From the NCBI RefSeq assembly GCF_000018145.1, contig NC_009952.1, forward strand, positions 2,976,001 to 3,040,000: DNA of 64,000 nt. The letters run 5' to 3'. Position 1 is the first letter of the stretch. Every line of letters begins with the position of its first letter. This document shows positions 1 to 7,767 of this stretch, piece by piece. The position numbers and the translations under genes are program-made. The notes below the pieces were generated by a model. It saw nothing but the letters and a program-made list of their open reading frames with translations, was not told the DNA's origin and did no database searches. The stretch is from Dinoroseobacter shibae DFL 12 = DSM 16493. GTDB taxonomy: Bacteria > Pseudomonadota > Alphaproteobacteria > Rhodobacterales > Rhodobacteraceae.

Positions 1-14
1 CGCGAGGTCCGCGC

Positions 15-293
15 TCAGGTCCAGTGCATCTGCGCCCCGCCCGGCAGGGCCGCCAGGGCGCGCATCGGCGCGTCGTAGGCCCGCCCCTGGGCATCGCAGA
101 ACCCGATCACCCAGGCATCGTCCATCAGCAGAAAATCCAGAACGGAAACAAGGAATTGCGGGTCCTGCGCCTGGGCTCGGACGGTGGCGACATCACTGCC
201 CGTGGCCCCCAGGAACACCCCCATGAGATCCTCCTGAGACGCGATCCAGCCCAGGGCTTCGAGGGCGAGGGCTTCGGCTGCTTCTTGCTGCAT
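15..293 (-). CDS. DUF3572 family protein
   Basis: A 92-residue acidic, soluble protein with no signal peptide or membrane segment. The N-terminal pattern (ALALEALGWIASQEDLMGVF, then a few residues later TGSD) is that of the DUF3572 family of small alphaproteobacterial proteins, and the length fits. Function is unknown. It is divergent from pleD: the two start codons are 84 bp apart, so they share a promoter region. The start is the ATG complementary to 291-293. Position next to pleD is common in Rhodobacterales as far as I recall, but no functional link is established. Confidence 0.8.
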   Translation of the reverse strand: MQQEAAEALALEALGWIASQEDLMGVFLGATGSDVATVRAQAQDPQFLVSVLDFLLMDDAWVIGFCDAQGRAYDAPMRALAALPGGAQMHWT

Positions 294-377
294 CGGGAAC
301 TCCTTCGGGCGGTGGCAACACTTTGTTAACCAAACGGGCGCTAACAGTCATGACCACAACGTAAATCGGAGGTGAAC

Positions 378-1766
378 ATGTCCGGCAAGATCCTCGTAGT
401 CGATGACGTTGCGACGAACCGGATCGTCATGAAGGTCAAGCTCGCCACCGCATGTTACGATGTCCTGCAAGCCGACAACGGCGCCAGCGCGATAAAGATG
501 GCGCACGAGGCCCAGCCGGACCTGATCCTGCTCGATGTGCTGATGCCGGACATGGACGGATACACGGTGTGCGAACGGCTGAAAGCCGATCCCGAGACCG
601 CCCATATCCCGATCATCATGATCACCTCGCTCAACGATACCGAGGCGCGGGTGCGCGGGCTGTCCTGCGGCGCGGACGAGTTCCTGACCAAGCCGGTGAC
701 GGAGTTGACCCTTCTGGCGCGGGTGCGCAGCCTGCTCCGGGCCCATTCGCGCGAGACCGATTTCCCAATACCGGTCGCGGGGGCGGCGGCCCAGGGGTTC
801 GCGGAAGGGCCCGCGCCGTTCAAGCTTGCCCAGACCGATTGTGTCGGGCTGCTGCTGGCAGAGGGCGGGATGGGACCGGGTTGGGCCAACGGGCTTGCCG
901 GGCTGATCCGCGAGGATATCCGGATGTTCACCCTGTCCCAGGCCCTGGAGGCCAGCAAGGACCAGCCGGAAGTCTTCATCATCGAAGCGGATCCGCGGCG
1001 GCTGGGCTCCAGCCTCGGCATCCTGACCGACCTGCGGTCGCGCCCGGCCACGCGGCAAAGCCGACAGATCTTCATTCTGCCCCAGGGCGAGACCGAACTG
1101 GCCGCGCGGGCGCTGGACCTGGGGGCCGATGACGTGGTCTTTGCCCCCATCGCGGTGGAGGAAATGGCCGTGCGCCTGCGCGCCCAGCTCCAGCGCAAGC
1201 GGGCGAACGACCAGTGGCGCAGCGAGGTGTCCGACCGGCTGCGCCAGGCGGTGATCGACCCGCTGACCGGGCTCTACAATCGCCGCTTCGCGCTCGGGCA
1301 GCTGTCCAACATCGCGCAGGAGGCGCTCAAGACCCATCGCACCTTCGCGGTACTGCTCCTGGATTTCGACCATTTCAAGAAGATCAATGACGCCTATGGC
1401 CATGCCGCCGGCGACAAGGTTCTGGCCGAGACCGCGACGCTGCTGCGCACGCGGCTGCGCTCGCTCGACGTGATCGCGCGGATCGGGGGCGAGGAATTCC
1501 TGATGGTCCTGCCCGACACCGATCTCGACGAGGCCCGGCGGGTGGCGGAGCGGTTGCGCGCCAGCATCGACGACCATCCGATCGCCCTGCCCCATGGCAA
1601 GGGCAGCATTCCCGTCACCATCAGTATCGGGCTGGCGATCGGCGGAGCGGCGGCGCCCGAGGCCAGCGTGTCCGAGTTGCTGGAAACCGCGGACCGGGCG
1701 CTTTATGCGGCCAAGTCCGAAGGCCGCAACCAGGTCTCGGTCGGCACGGTCCGCTCGGCCGCCTGA
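378..1766 (+). CDS. pleD: PleD-type diguanylate cyclase response regulator
   Basis: Makes cyclic di-GMP from two GTP when phosphorylated. Domain order is receiver 1 (residues 1-120, phospho-acceptor Asp53 in LLDVLMPDMDG), a second degenerate receiver (about 150-275), and a GGDEF domain (about 290-455). The active-site signature GGEEF lies at about 370-374, and five residues before it is RSLD, the RxxD inhibitory site for product feedback, so both catalysis and feedback look intact. Length (462 aa) matches Caulobacter PleD. I chose ATG 378, which has CGGAGG five bases upstream, over the in-frame GTG at 372. No cognate PleC/DivJ kinase is in the window. Confidence 0.95.
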   Translation: MSGKILVVDDVATNRIVMKVKLATACYDVLQADNGASAIKMAHEAQPDLILLDVLMPDMDGYTVCERLKADPETAHIPIIMITSLNDTEARVRGLSCGADEFLTKPVTELTLLARVRSLLRAHSRETDFPIPVAGAAAQGFAEGPAPFKLAQTDCVGLLLAEGGMGPGWANGLAGLIREDIRMFTLSQALEASKDQPEVFIIEADPRRLGSSLGILTDLRSRPATRQSRQIFILPQGETELAARALDLGADDVVFAPIAVEEMAVRLRAQLQRKRANDQWRSEVSDRLRQAVIDPLTGLYNRRFALGQLSNIAQEALKTHRTFAVLLLDFDHFKKINDAYGHAAGDKVLAETATLLRTRLRSLDVIARIGGEEFLMVLPDTDLDEARRVAERLRASIDDHPIALPHGKGSIPVTISIGLAIGGAAAPEASVSELLETADRALYAAKSEGRNQVSVGTVRSAA

Positions 1767-1790
1767 GGCCCGGCACCTCGTCACGCCAGC

Positions 1791-1815
1791 GCGCCGCCGC
1801 CTTGGCGGCAGGCGC
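1791..1815 (+). terminator. GC-rich hairpin after pleD
   Basis: Inverted repeat GCGCC-GCCGCC, loop TT, GGCGGC-A-GGCGC: an 11-bp stem with one bulged A, 25 bases after the pleD stop. There is no T-tract, so it may be a Rho-dependent end or an mRNA-stabilising structure rather than an intrinsic terminator. The rest of the gap to 1987 shows no gene. Confidence 0.4.
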
Positions 1816-1987
1816 TCCGAACCGCTTGCCGCCCGCAGAGTGCCGGACCGGCCCTGGGCGGTCTTGGAGCAACCGGAAAAGCGCGACAGCGCTTCGCGAC
1901 ATCCCGCCGCAAGTCAATCTGTCAGGCAGCTTTCTTGAAAGCGCTTTTGTAAGGTGGGGATGCGAACAGGGGTTTGGGAGCTCCGGA

Positions 1988-2386
1988 ATGACACATGACA
2001 CCGACACGGAGGAGCGTCTGCTCCGTCCGTCCCTGGTCCGCGGGTGGCGGCGGCGCTGCCCGAATTGCGGCTCGGGGCCGATGATGCGCAGCTACCTCAA
2101 GGTCCGCGGCAGCTGTGCTGTCTGCGGCCAGCAGCTTGACGGGCACCGCGCGGATGATGGGCCGGCCTATCTCACGATCCTGATCGTGGGGCACCTGATG
2201 GCGCCGCTGCTGCATTGGTATTTCGTGACCTTCCGGCCCGATCCGCTGAACATCGTGGCGATCTTCTCGGTGGGCTGCGTGGCCTTGTCGCTCTACTTGC
2301 TGCCGCGTCTGAAAGGGGCCATGATCGGCTACCAATGGGCGCGCCGGATGTATGGCTTCCGCGGGGTGGAGGAGACTCCCTCCTGA
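1988..2386 (+). CDS. DUF983 family zinc-ribbon membrane protein
   Basis: A 132-residue protein. The N-terminal cytoplasmic part has two Cys pairs (CPNCGSG near residue 23 and CAVCG near 42) that form a zinc ribbon. Two hydrophobic helices follow (about 60-80 and 83-103), then a basic tail. This is the DUF983 layout; the molecular role is unknown. The start is ATG 1988. A longer reading frame begins upstream but its extra residues have no family resemblance. It precedes the NUDIX gene by 23 bases, so the two are probably co-transcribed. Confidence 0.85.
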   Translation: MTHDTDTEERLLRPSLVRGWRRRCPNCGSGPMMRSYLKVRGSCAVCGQQLDGHRADDGPAYLTILIVGHLMAPLLHWYFVTFRPDPLNIVAIFSVGCVALSLYLLPRLKGAMIGYQWARRMYGFRGVEETPS

Positions 2387-2409
2387 GCCCAGGCCGCGCC
2401 GGAGGAGCC

Positions 2410-3087
2410 ATGGACAAGACTGCGATCCGCCATGCCGCGACGGTGATCCTGATCCGCGACGAGGACAGCGACACGCCCCGCGTCCTGATGGGGCAGCGCG
2501 GCGAAAAGGCGGCGTTCATGCCGTCGAAATTCGTCTTTCCCGGCGGGGCGGTGGACCCGGAGGACAGCGCGCAATCCCTGTTTCAGGACACCCATGCCAC
2601 CTGCCGGGAGAAGCTCGCCAAGGATGCCCGCGGCTGCACACCCGAAGCTGTCTTCGCCGCGGCCATAAGGGAGCTTTGGGAGGAGACCGGGCTGCGGCTG
2701 GGTCGGCCTGGGCGGCCTTCGGCGCATGGCGCGCTGCAAGACAGCTGGGCCAGCTTCCTGGCCAGTGGGGCGGCGCCGACCGCGGCCCCCTTGCGCTTCG
2801 TCTTCCGGGCGATCACGCCGCCGGGCCGCCCGCGCCGGTTCGATGCGCGGTTCCTGCTGGCCCCGGCCAGCGCGCTGATGGACGATCCGGACGATTTTTC
2901 CAAGGCCTCGGACGAGTTGAGCCATTTGCACTGGGTGCCCCTGCGCGAGGCGCGGGCGCTGGATCTGCCGTTCATCACCGAGGTGGTGCTGGGCGAGGTC
3001 ACGGCGGCCCTGCCCCGGCTCGACCCGCCCGAGACCGTGCCGTTCTTTCACCACGACGCGCAGCTTTCGCGGTTCGAGCGGCTGTGA
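2410..3087 (+). CDS. NUDIX hydrolase (NUDT7/NUDT8-like)
   Basis: A 225-residue NUDIX-fold hydrolase likely to cleave a nucleoside diphosphate linked to another moiety. The Nudix box is split by an insertion: FPGGAVDPED near residues 46-55, then the catalytic helix AAIRELWEETGL near 90-101, with the metal-binding REXXEE glutamates intact. The long insert and the FVFPGGAVD motif resemble the coenzyme A/NADH-diphosphatase-like subgroup, so an acyl-CoA pyrophosphatase role is possible but not shown. Start ATG 2410 has an ideal GGAGGA 5 bases upstream. Confidence 0.85.
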   Translation: MDKTAIRHAATVILIRDEDSDTPRVLMGQRGEKAAFMPSKFVFPGGAVDPEDSAQSLFQDTHATCREKLAKDARGCTPEAVFAAAIRELWEETGLRLGRPGRPSAHGALQDSWASFLASGAAPTAAPLRFVFRAITPPGRPRRFDARFLLAPASALMDDPDDFSKASDELSHLHWVPLREARALDLPFITEVVLGEVTAALPRLDPPETVPFFHHDAQLSRFERL

Positions 3088-3097
3088 TCGCGCGAAC

Positions 3098-4144
3098 CTA
3101 GAACGGCATCGGATGCGCCCTGTGGGCGGCGTCGATCTCGGCCAGCACCTCCGGCGACAGGCGCAGGTCCAGACCGTCGAGGATATGAGCCAGCTGGTCC
3201 CGCGTGGTCGCGCCGAAGATCACCGAGCCCATGAAGGGCCGCTGCGCGCACCACGCGAGCGCCATATGGGTCATGTCGAGCCCGTGGGCCTCGGCGATGG
3301 CGGCATAGGCGTCGACCGCGCCCCAGACCCGGTCCGTCACCCGCCCGCCCAGCGCGCCGTTGAGCGACATGCGGGAGCCTTCGGGCACCGCGCCGCCCCG
3401 GTACTTGCCCGTCAGCAGCCCCGTGGCCAGGGGCGAGAAGGCCAGCAGCCCGACCTCTTCGTTGACCGACAACTCCGCCAGATCGGTGTCGTAGAGCCGT
3501 GCGAGCATGGAATACTCGTTCTGGACCGACACCACCCGGGGCAGGCCGTGGGTCTCGGCCACGCGCAGCCATTGGGCGGTGCCCCAGGCGCTCTCGTTGC
3601 TCAGCCCGATATGGCCGACCTTGCCCGCGGCCACGAGGCGGTCGACGGTTTCCAGCACCTCCTCGATATGGGCGAGCGTGTCGGACTTGTTCTGCCCACT
3701 CGGATCGAAGGTCCAGTTCTGCCGGAAATGGTAGGAGCCCCGGTTCGGCCAGTGCAGCTGGTAGATGTCGATATGGTCGGTCTGCAACCGGCGCAGGGAG
3801 GCTTCCACCGCCGTTTCGATGGTTGCGCGCGAGATCGGTGCGCCGTCACGCACCGCCTTCAGCCCCTCGCCGGAAACCTTGGTGGCGAGCACGTACTCGC
3901 CGCGCCGCCCCGGGTTGGCCGCGTTCCAGGCCCCGATGATAGTTTCGGTCAGGCCCACGGTCTCGGCCGAGACCGGGTTGACCGGGTACATTTCGGCAGT
4001 GTCGAGGATGTTCAACCCAGCCTCCAGCGCCATGGTGATCTGGGCATGGGCGTCGGCCTGCCCGGTCTGGGTGCCAAAGGTCATGGTGCCGAGGCAGAAC
4101 CGGGTGACGTCCGGCCCGCCGCGGCCGATGGGGTGTTTTTGCAT
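3098..4144 (-). CDS. tas: Tas-like NADP(H)-dependent aldo/keto reductase
   Basis: A 348-residue cytosolic TIM-barrel oxidoreductase. The AKR catalytic tetrad is visible: Asp and Tyr in LDTAEMYP (about 47-54), Lys in ATKVSGEG, His in YQLHWPNRG. GTMTFGTQTG at the N-terminus and LLAFSPLATGLLTGKY follow E. coli Tas closely along the whole length. Natural substrate unknown. It converges with the NUDIX gene (10 bp between stops) and diverges from the EamA transporter gene (103 bp between start codons). Confidence 0.9.
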   Translation of the reverse strand: MQKHPIGRGGPDVTRFCLGTMTFGTQTGQADAHAQITMALEAGLNILDTAEMYPVNPVSAETVGLTETIIGAWNAANPGRRGEYVLATKVSGEGLKAVRDGAPISRATIETAVEASLRRLQTDHIDIYQLHWPNRGSYHFRQNWTFDPSGQNKSDTLAHIEEVLETVDRLVAAGKVGHIGLSNESAWGTAQWLRVAETHGLPRVVSVQNEYSMLARLYDTDLAELSVNEEVGLLAFSPLATGLLTGKYRGGAVPEGSRMSLNGALGGRVTDRVWGAVDAYAAIAEAHGLDMTHMALAWCAQRPFMGSVIFGATTRDQLAHILDGLDLRLSPEVLAEIDAAHRAHPMPF

Positions 4145-4247
4145 CTTGTCTCTCCGTCGCTCCGGCGGACCCTACCGTCCTGCCCGGCGGGTGCAACCCG
4201 TCCGGCGCGAGGCTTGCCAGCGCCCGGGGCGGGCGGCACAAGGGCCC

Positions 4248-5147
4248 ATGGCCCTGTGGATTCCCGTCACCATCTTCGCTGCCTTCGCCCAGAACCTGCG
4301 CTTCATGTTGCAGCGGCATCTGAAGGTGACGGGCCTGTCCACCGGGGGCGCGACGTTTTCACGGTTTTTGTTCTCGGCCCCGCTGGTGGCGGTGATCGCG
4401 CTTGGCTACGGCGCGGTGCGGGGGCTGGAGTTTCCGGCACTCGGCCCGCGCTTCTGGGTGGCGGCAACCCTCGGGGGCACGGCGCAGATTTTCGCGACCA
4501 TGTGCGTCGTGGCGCTCTTTGCCCATCGCAGCTTCGCCATCGGGATCACCTTCAAGAAGACCGAGGTGATGCTGACCGCGCTGATCGGGTTCGTGGTGCT
4601 GGGGGAAGCGGTCAGCCTCGGCGCGGCGCTGGCCATCGCCATCGGCTTCGTGGGCGTGGTGATCCTGTCGGATCCGCCCGAGGCGGTGGGCGACTGGCGG
4701 CGGCTGTTCAACCGGGGCGCGGCGCTCGGGCTGGCCTCCGGCGCGCTGTTCGGGGTGTCGGCGATCGGATACCGCGCGGCCTCGCTGGAGATTGCCAGCG
4801 ACGATGTGTTCCAGCGCGCCAGTGTCACCCTGATGTGCGTCACGGCGTTTCAGACCGCGCTCATGGCCGGCTACCTCGCCTGGCGCGAACGGGGCGAGAT
4901 CACTCGGGTCGTCGCCTCCTGGCGGGTCTCGACCCTGGTGGGGCTGTCGTCGCTGGCCGGATCGCTGGCGTGGTTCACCGCCTTCACCCTGCAGAACGCG
5001 GCCTATGTGAAGGCGCTGGGGCAGGTGGAGCTTGTGTTTTCCTTCCTCGCCACCACCTTCGTGTTCCGCGAGAAGACCACTGGGCGGGAGGTTCTGGGCG
5101 TCGCGGCCATCGTGGCGAGCGTGCTGGTACTGGTGCTGACGCTTTGA
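4248..5147 (+). CDS. EamA/DMT-family transporter
   Basis: A 299-residue inner-membrane protein with about ten hydrophobic helices in two homologous halves of five, as in drug/metabolite transporters of the EamA type. Substrate is not predictable. The start ATG 4248 places the first helix at residue 1-20 with no leader; a much longer upstream frame runs antisense through the aldo/keto reductase gene and is rejected. The downstream dehydrogenase/thioesterase gene begins 52 bp later, so it may share the transcript. Confidence 0.85.
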   Translation: MALWIPVTIFAAFAQNLRFMLQRHLKVTGLSTGGATFSRFLFSAPLVAVIALGYGAVRGLEFPALGPRFWVAATLGGTAQIFATMCVVALFAHRSFAIGITFKKTEVMLTALIGFVVLGEAVSLGAALAIAIGFVGVVILSDPPEAVGDWRRLFNRGAALGLASGALFGVSAIGYRAASLEIASDDVFQRASVTLMCVTAFQTALMAGYLAWRERGEITRVVASWRVSTLVGLSSLAGSLAWFTAFTLQNAAYVKALGQVELVFSFLATTFVFREKTTGREVLGVAAIVASVLVLVLTL

Positions 5148-5198
5148 CTTGCGCGCACCGGGCGGCACAGCCACCCTCGGCGCGCAGGAGGGGCGGGT

Positions 5199-6374
5199 AT
5201 GGACAGAACGGCAGCGATCATCGGCAGCGGCAGGATCGGGAGCGGGTGGGCCGCGCGGTTTCTCTTGTTCGGCTGGCATGTGCGGGTTTTCGATGCGGAC
5301 CCGGGGGCGCAGGCGCGGCTGACGCAGGTGATCGAGGCGGCCCGGACGAGCCTGCTGGGGCTCTATGATACGCCCCTGCCCCCACCCGGACGGCTCAGCC
5401 AGCACGGGAGCATCGCCGAGGCCGTGGCGGGCGCGGTCTGGGTGCAGGAGAGTGTGCCCGAGGACCTGTCCCTGAAACGGGAGGTCGTGCGGGAGGTGCA
5501 GGCCCATGGCCCGGAGGCGATCGTCGCCTCCGCCGCCTCGGACATCCCGCTGGAGGCATTGCGAGAGGGCGCCGCCCGCCCGGAGCGGGTCGTGATCGCG
5601 CGGGCGGTCGCGCCGGTCTACCTGCTGCCGCCGGTGGTGCTCGAGGCGCGCGATGCCGCCTGCGGGGCCCAGGCCGAGGCGGTTCTGCGCGGCATCGGGA
5701 TGACGCCTCTGCAGGGGGAGCAAACCCTCGGCCCGGAGGGCACGCAGATCGCCGCCGCCCTGGGGCTGGCCGCGGAACAAGGCCCCGCGACAGATGCCCG
5801 GCGCGACGCAACCCTCGTGGGCGTCCTGCGCGCCCTGAAGGCCGAAGGCCGGGGCGTCGGGGCCGCATTCGCCGCGACCGACCGCGCCCGGATGCCCGCG
5901 CCGGGGGCCGAGAGCGCGCCGCTGCTCACGGCGGCCCGCGTGGTGCCCGCGGATTGGGCGGATTACAACGGACACATGACCGAGGCACGGTATCTGCACG
6001 CCTTCGGCAATGCCACCGACAGATTCATGGAACTGATCGGGGTGGACGCGGCCTATCTCGCGTCGGGGGGCAGCTTCTTCACCGCCGAAACCCATATCCG
6101 GCATCTGGGCGAGATGCGGATCGGCGCGGCATTCGAGATCCGGACCACCTGCCTCGCCGGGGCGGGCAAGCGGATGCATCTGTGGCACGAGATGCGCTGC
6201 GACGGGCGGCTGGTGGCCACGGGGGAGCATATGCTGATCCATGTCAGCCTGCGGACCCGCCGCCCGGCCCCTCCGGCCGCGCCGGTGGCGGCCAACCTGG
6301 CGCGCATCGCCGCCGCCCATGCCCGGCTCGCCCGGGCCGAGGGGGTGGGCCGGGCCATCGGCGATCCGCGCTGA
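5199..6374 (+). CDS. Degenerate carnitine dehydrogenase fused to thioesterase
   Basis: A 391-residue fusion. Residues 1-170 are the NAD-binding domain of L-carnitine/3-hydroxyacyl-CoA dehydrogenases: IIGSGRIGSGW keeps the dinucleotide glycines, and VQESVPEDLSLKREV matches the family. The usual STSG active-site motif is AASD here, and the catalytic His motif HPFNPVYLLP reads ARAVAPVYLLP. The C-terminal helical dehydrogenase domain (over 100 aa) is missing. Residues about 250-390 form a complete hotdog thioesterase (DWADYNGHMTEARYL) like the betainyl-CoA thioesterase fused to carnitine dehydrogenase in other bacteria. Likely an active thioesterase with a dead dehydrogenase. ATG 5199 follows AGGAGGG. 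No other carnitine genes are near. Confidence 0.75.
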   Translation: MDRTAAIIGSGRIGSGWAARFLLFGWHVRVFDADPGAQARLTQVIEAARTSLLGLYDTPLPPPGRLSQHGSIAEAVAGAVWVQESVPEDLSLKREVVREVQAHGPEAIVASAASDIPLEALREGAARPERVVIARAVAPVYLLPPVVLEARDAACGAQAEAVLRGIGMTPLQGEQTLGPEGTQIAAALGLAAEQGPATDARRDATLVGVLRALKAEGRGVGAAFAATDRARMPAPGAESAPLLTAARVVPADWADYNGHMTEARYLHAFGNATDRFMELIGVDAAYLASGGSFFTAETHIRHLGEMRIGAAFEIRTTCLAGAGKRMHLWHEMRCDGRLVATGEHMLIHVSLRTRRPAPPAAPVAANLARIAAAHARLARAEGVGRAIGDPR

Positions 6375-6420
6375 ATTCGAGCGGGGCGGCGGATGAGACA
6401 TTGAGAACATAAGGTGAACA

Positions 6421-7074
6421 ATGTACCCTGCCCCCATGGCGATTCACGACCTTACCACCGCCGGCCTGCGGCCCGGCAGCCTGCAGGCGCAGCCCCGTCC
6501 GGGCTTGACCGTCCTGCCGCAGATGCGTCTGGCCTACCGCCGGGTGCACGAGGTGACGGGACTGGCGCGCCGGTTTCTCGCCGTGCTGACCGCGGCGGCC
6601 ACGGAGCGGGGGCCGGTGCTGTGGATCCGGCCCGACTGGGACCGGGAGGGGCTGAACCCCGACGGGATCGCGGCCCATATCAATCCCGCCCGGCTGCTGA
6701 CGGTGCATGTCCGGCGGGCGCAGGACCTGCTGTGGTGCACCGAGGAGGCGCTGCGCAGCGGGGCAGCGGCTCTGGTGGTCGCGGAACTGCCCGAACCGCC
6801 CGCCCTGACGCCCGTGCGGCGGCTGCACCTGGCCGCCGAGCAGGGCAGCGCGCGGGAGGGGGCGACGCTCGGGCTGCTGGTCACGCCCGGCACGGGCGGG
6901 GCCGCGGGGGTCGAGAGCCGCTGGTCGCTTGCCCCGCGCCACCGCGGCGGGCGCGCCGCCTGGGAACTGACGCGGCTGCGCGACCGCACCGCCCCCCCGG
7001 CCGCCTGGACCTTGCGGCGCGGCCCGTCCCGCGACACCCCCTGGATCACGGATGCGACACCCGGGCCCGGCTGA
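6421..7074 (+). CDS. Orphan ImuA-like protein
   Basis: A 217-residue soluble protein resembling ImuA, the RecA-related accessory factor of the ImuA-ImuB-DnaE2 mutagenesis cassette. Matching stretches are VLWIRPDWDREGLNPDG, NPARLLTVHVRRAQDLLWC, TEEALRSGAAALVVAELPE and LTPVRRLHLAAEQGS. No Walker A loop is present. Neither imuB nor dnaE2 lies beside it, so it stands alone. ATG 6421 is preceded by AAGGTG; ATG 6436 is a possible alternative. The family call rests on these patterns only. Confidence 0.6.
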   Translation: MYPAPMAIHDLTTAGLRPGSLQAQPRPGLTVLPQMRLAYRRVHEVTGLARRFLAVLTAAATERGPVLWIRPDWDREGLNPDGIAAHINPARLLTVHVRRAQDLLWCTEEALRSGAAALVVAELPEPPALTPVRRLHLAAEQGSAREGATLGLLVTPGTGGAAGVESRWSLAPRHRGGRAAWELTRLRDRTAPPAAWTLRRGPSRDTPWITDATPGPG

Positions 7075-7111
7075 CTTGCGCAGCCCCCGCTGCCCGTGAC
7101 AGCCTGGGCGC

Positions 7112-7675
7112 ATGCACCGGCGTGGTTTCTTCCTCGGGGCGCTGCTCTGGCCGCTGGCCGGACGGGCCGCCCCCCGCCCCTACCGGCTGGGCCCCGGCAG
7201 CACCGTGGCCTTCACCTATCGGCTGTCGGGCATTGCCAGCGGCGGACAGATCCCGATCCGCGACGCGGATCTGCGGCTGGATTTCGCGACCTTGGGCAAT
7301 TCGCGCGTCACGGTCACCATGGACGCGACTAGGGCCCGCACCACCCTGCCGCTGGCCGACACCGCGATGAAGGGGCCCTCGGTGCTCGACACCGCCCGGT
7401 TTCCGACGATCACCTATGCCAGCACCGCGATGCGCCGGACCGAGACCGGCGCAGAGGTTCTGGGCGACCTGCGGGTCCGCGACGTGACCGCCCCGGTGGC
7501 GCTGACCGCGCGGTTCTTCCGCAAACCGGACCGTGCGCCGCAGGACCTGGCCGAACTGGTGATCGAACTGACCGGGGGACTGAGCCGCGCCGCCTTCGGT
7601 GCGACCGGCTTTGCCGACCTGGTCGACGACCGGATCGACCTGCGCATCCTGGCCGAGATCACCCGGCAGGGCTGA
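7112..7675 (+). CDS. YceI-family periplasmic protein
   Basis: A 187-residue exported protein. The N-terminus MHRRGFFLGALLWPLAGRAA has a twin-arginine-like RRGFF and a short hydrophobic core. The rest is one YceI lipocalin-like beta-barrel: STVAFTYRLSG, the repeated strands, MKGPSVLDTARFPTITYAST and VRDVTAPVALTARF are typical. The family binds polyisoprenoid or amphiphilic ligands in the periplasm; the ligand here is unknown. No operon partner is clear. Confidence 0.85.
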   Translation: MHRRGFFLGALLWPLAGRAAPRPYRLGPGSTVAFTYRLSGIASGGQIPIRDADLRLDFATLGNSRVTVTMDATRARTTLPLADTAMKGPSVLDTARFPTITYASTAMRRTETGAEVLGDLRVRDVTAPVALTARFFRKPDRAPQDLAELVIELTGGLSRAAFGATGFADLVDDRIDLRILAEITRQG

Positions 7676-7767
7676 CCCGGCGGTCCGGCACCGACCGCGG
7701 CGGCGATTAACAAAGCTTAAAGGATTTGCGGGGCATGGTTAACGGAACCTGAAGCCCGGAGGCCCCC

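Noticed and set aside
5199-6374. Frameshift as the cause of the missing dehydrogenase domain
   Set aside because: Too few bases lie between the halves to encode the domain in any frame.
4359-6437. Nearly 700-codon frame antisense to the EamA and thioesterase-fusion genes
   Set aside because: Composition-driven shadow with no recognisable domain.
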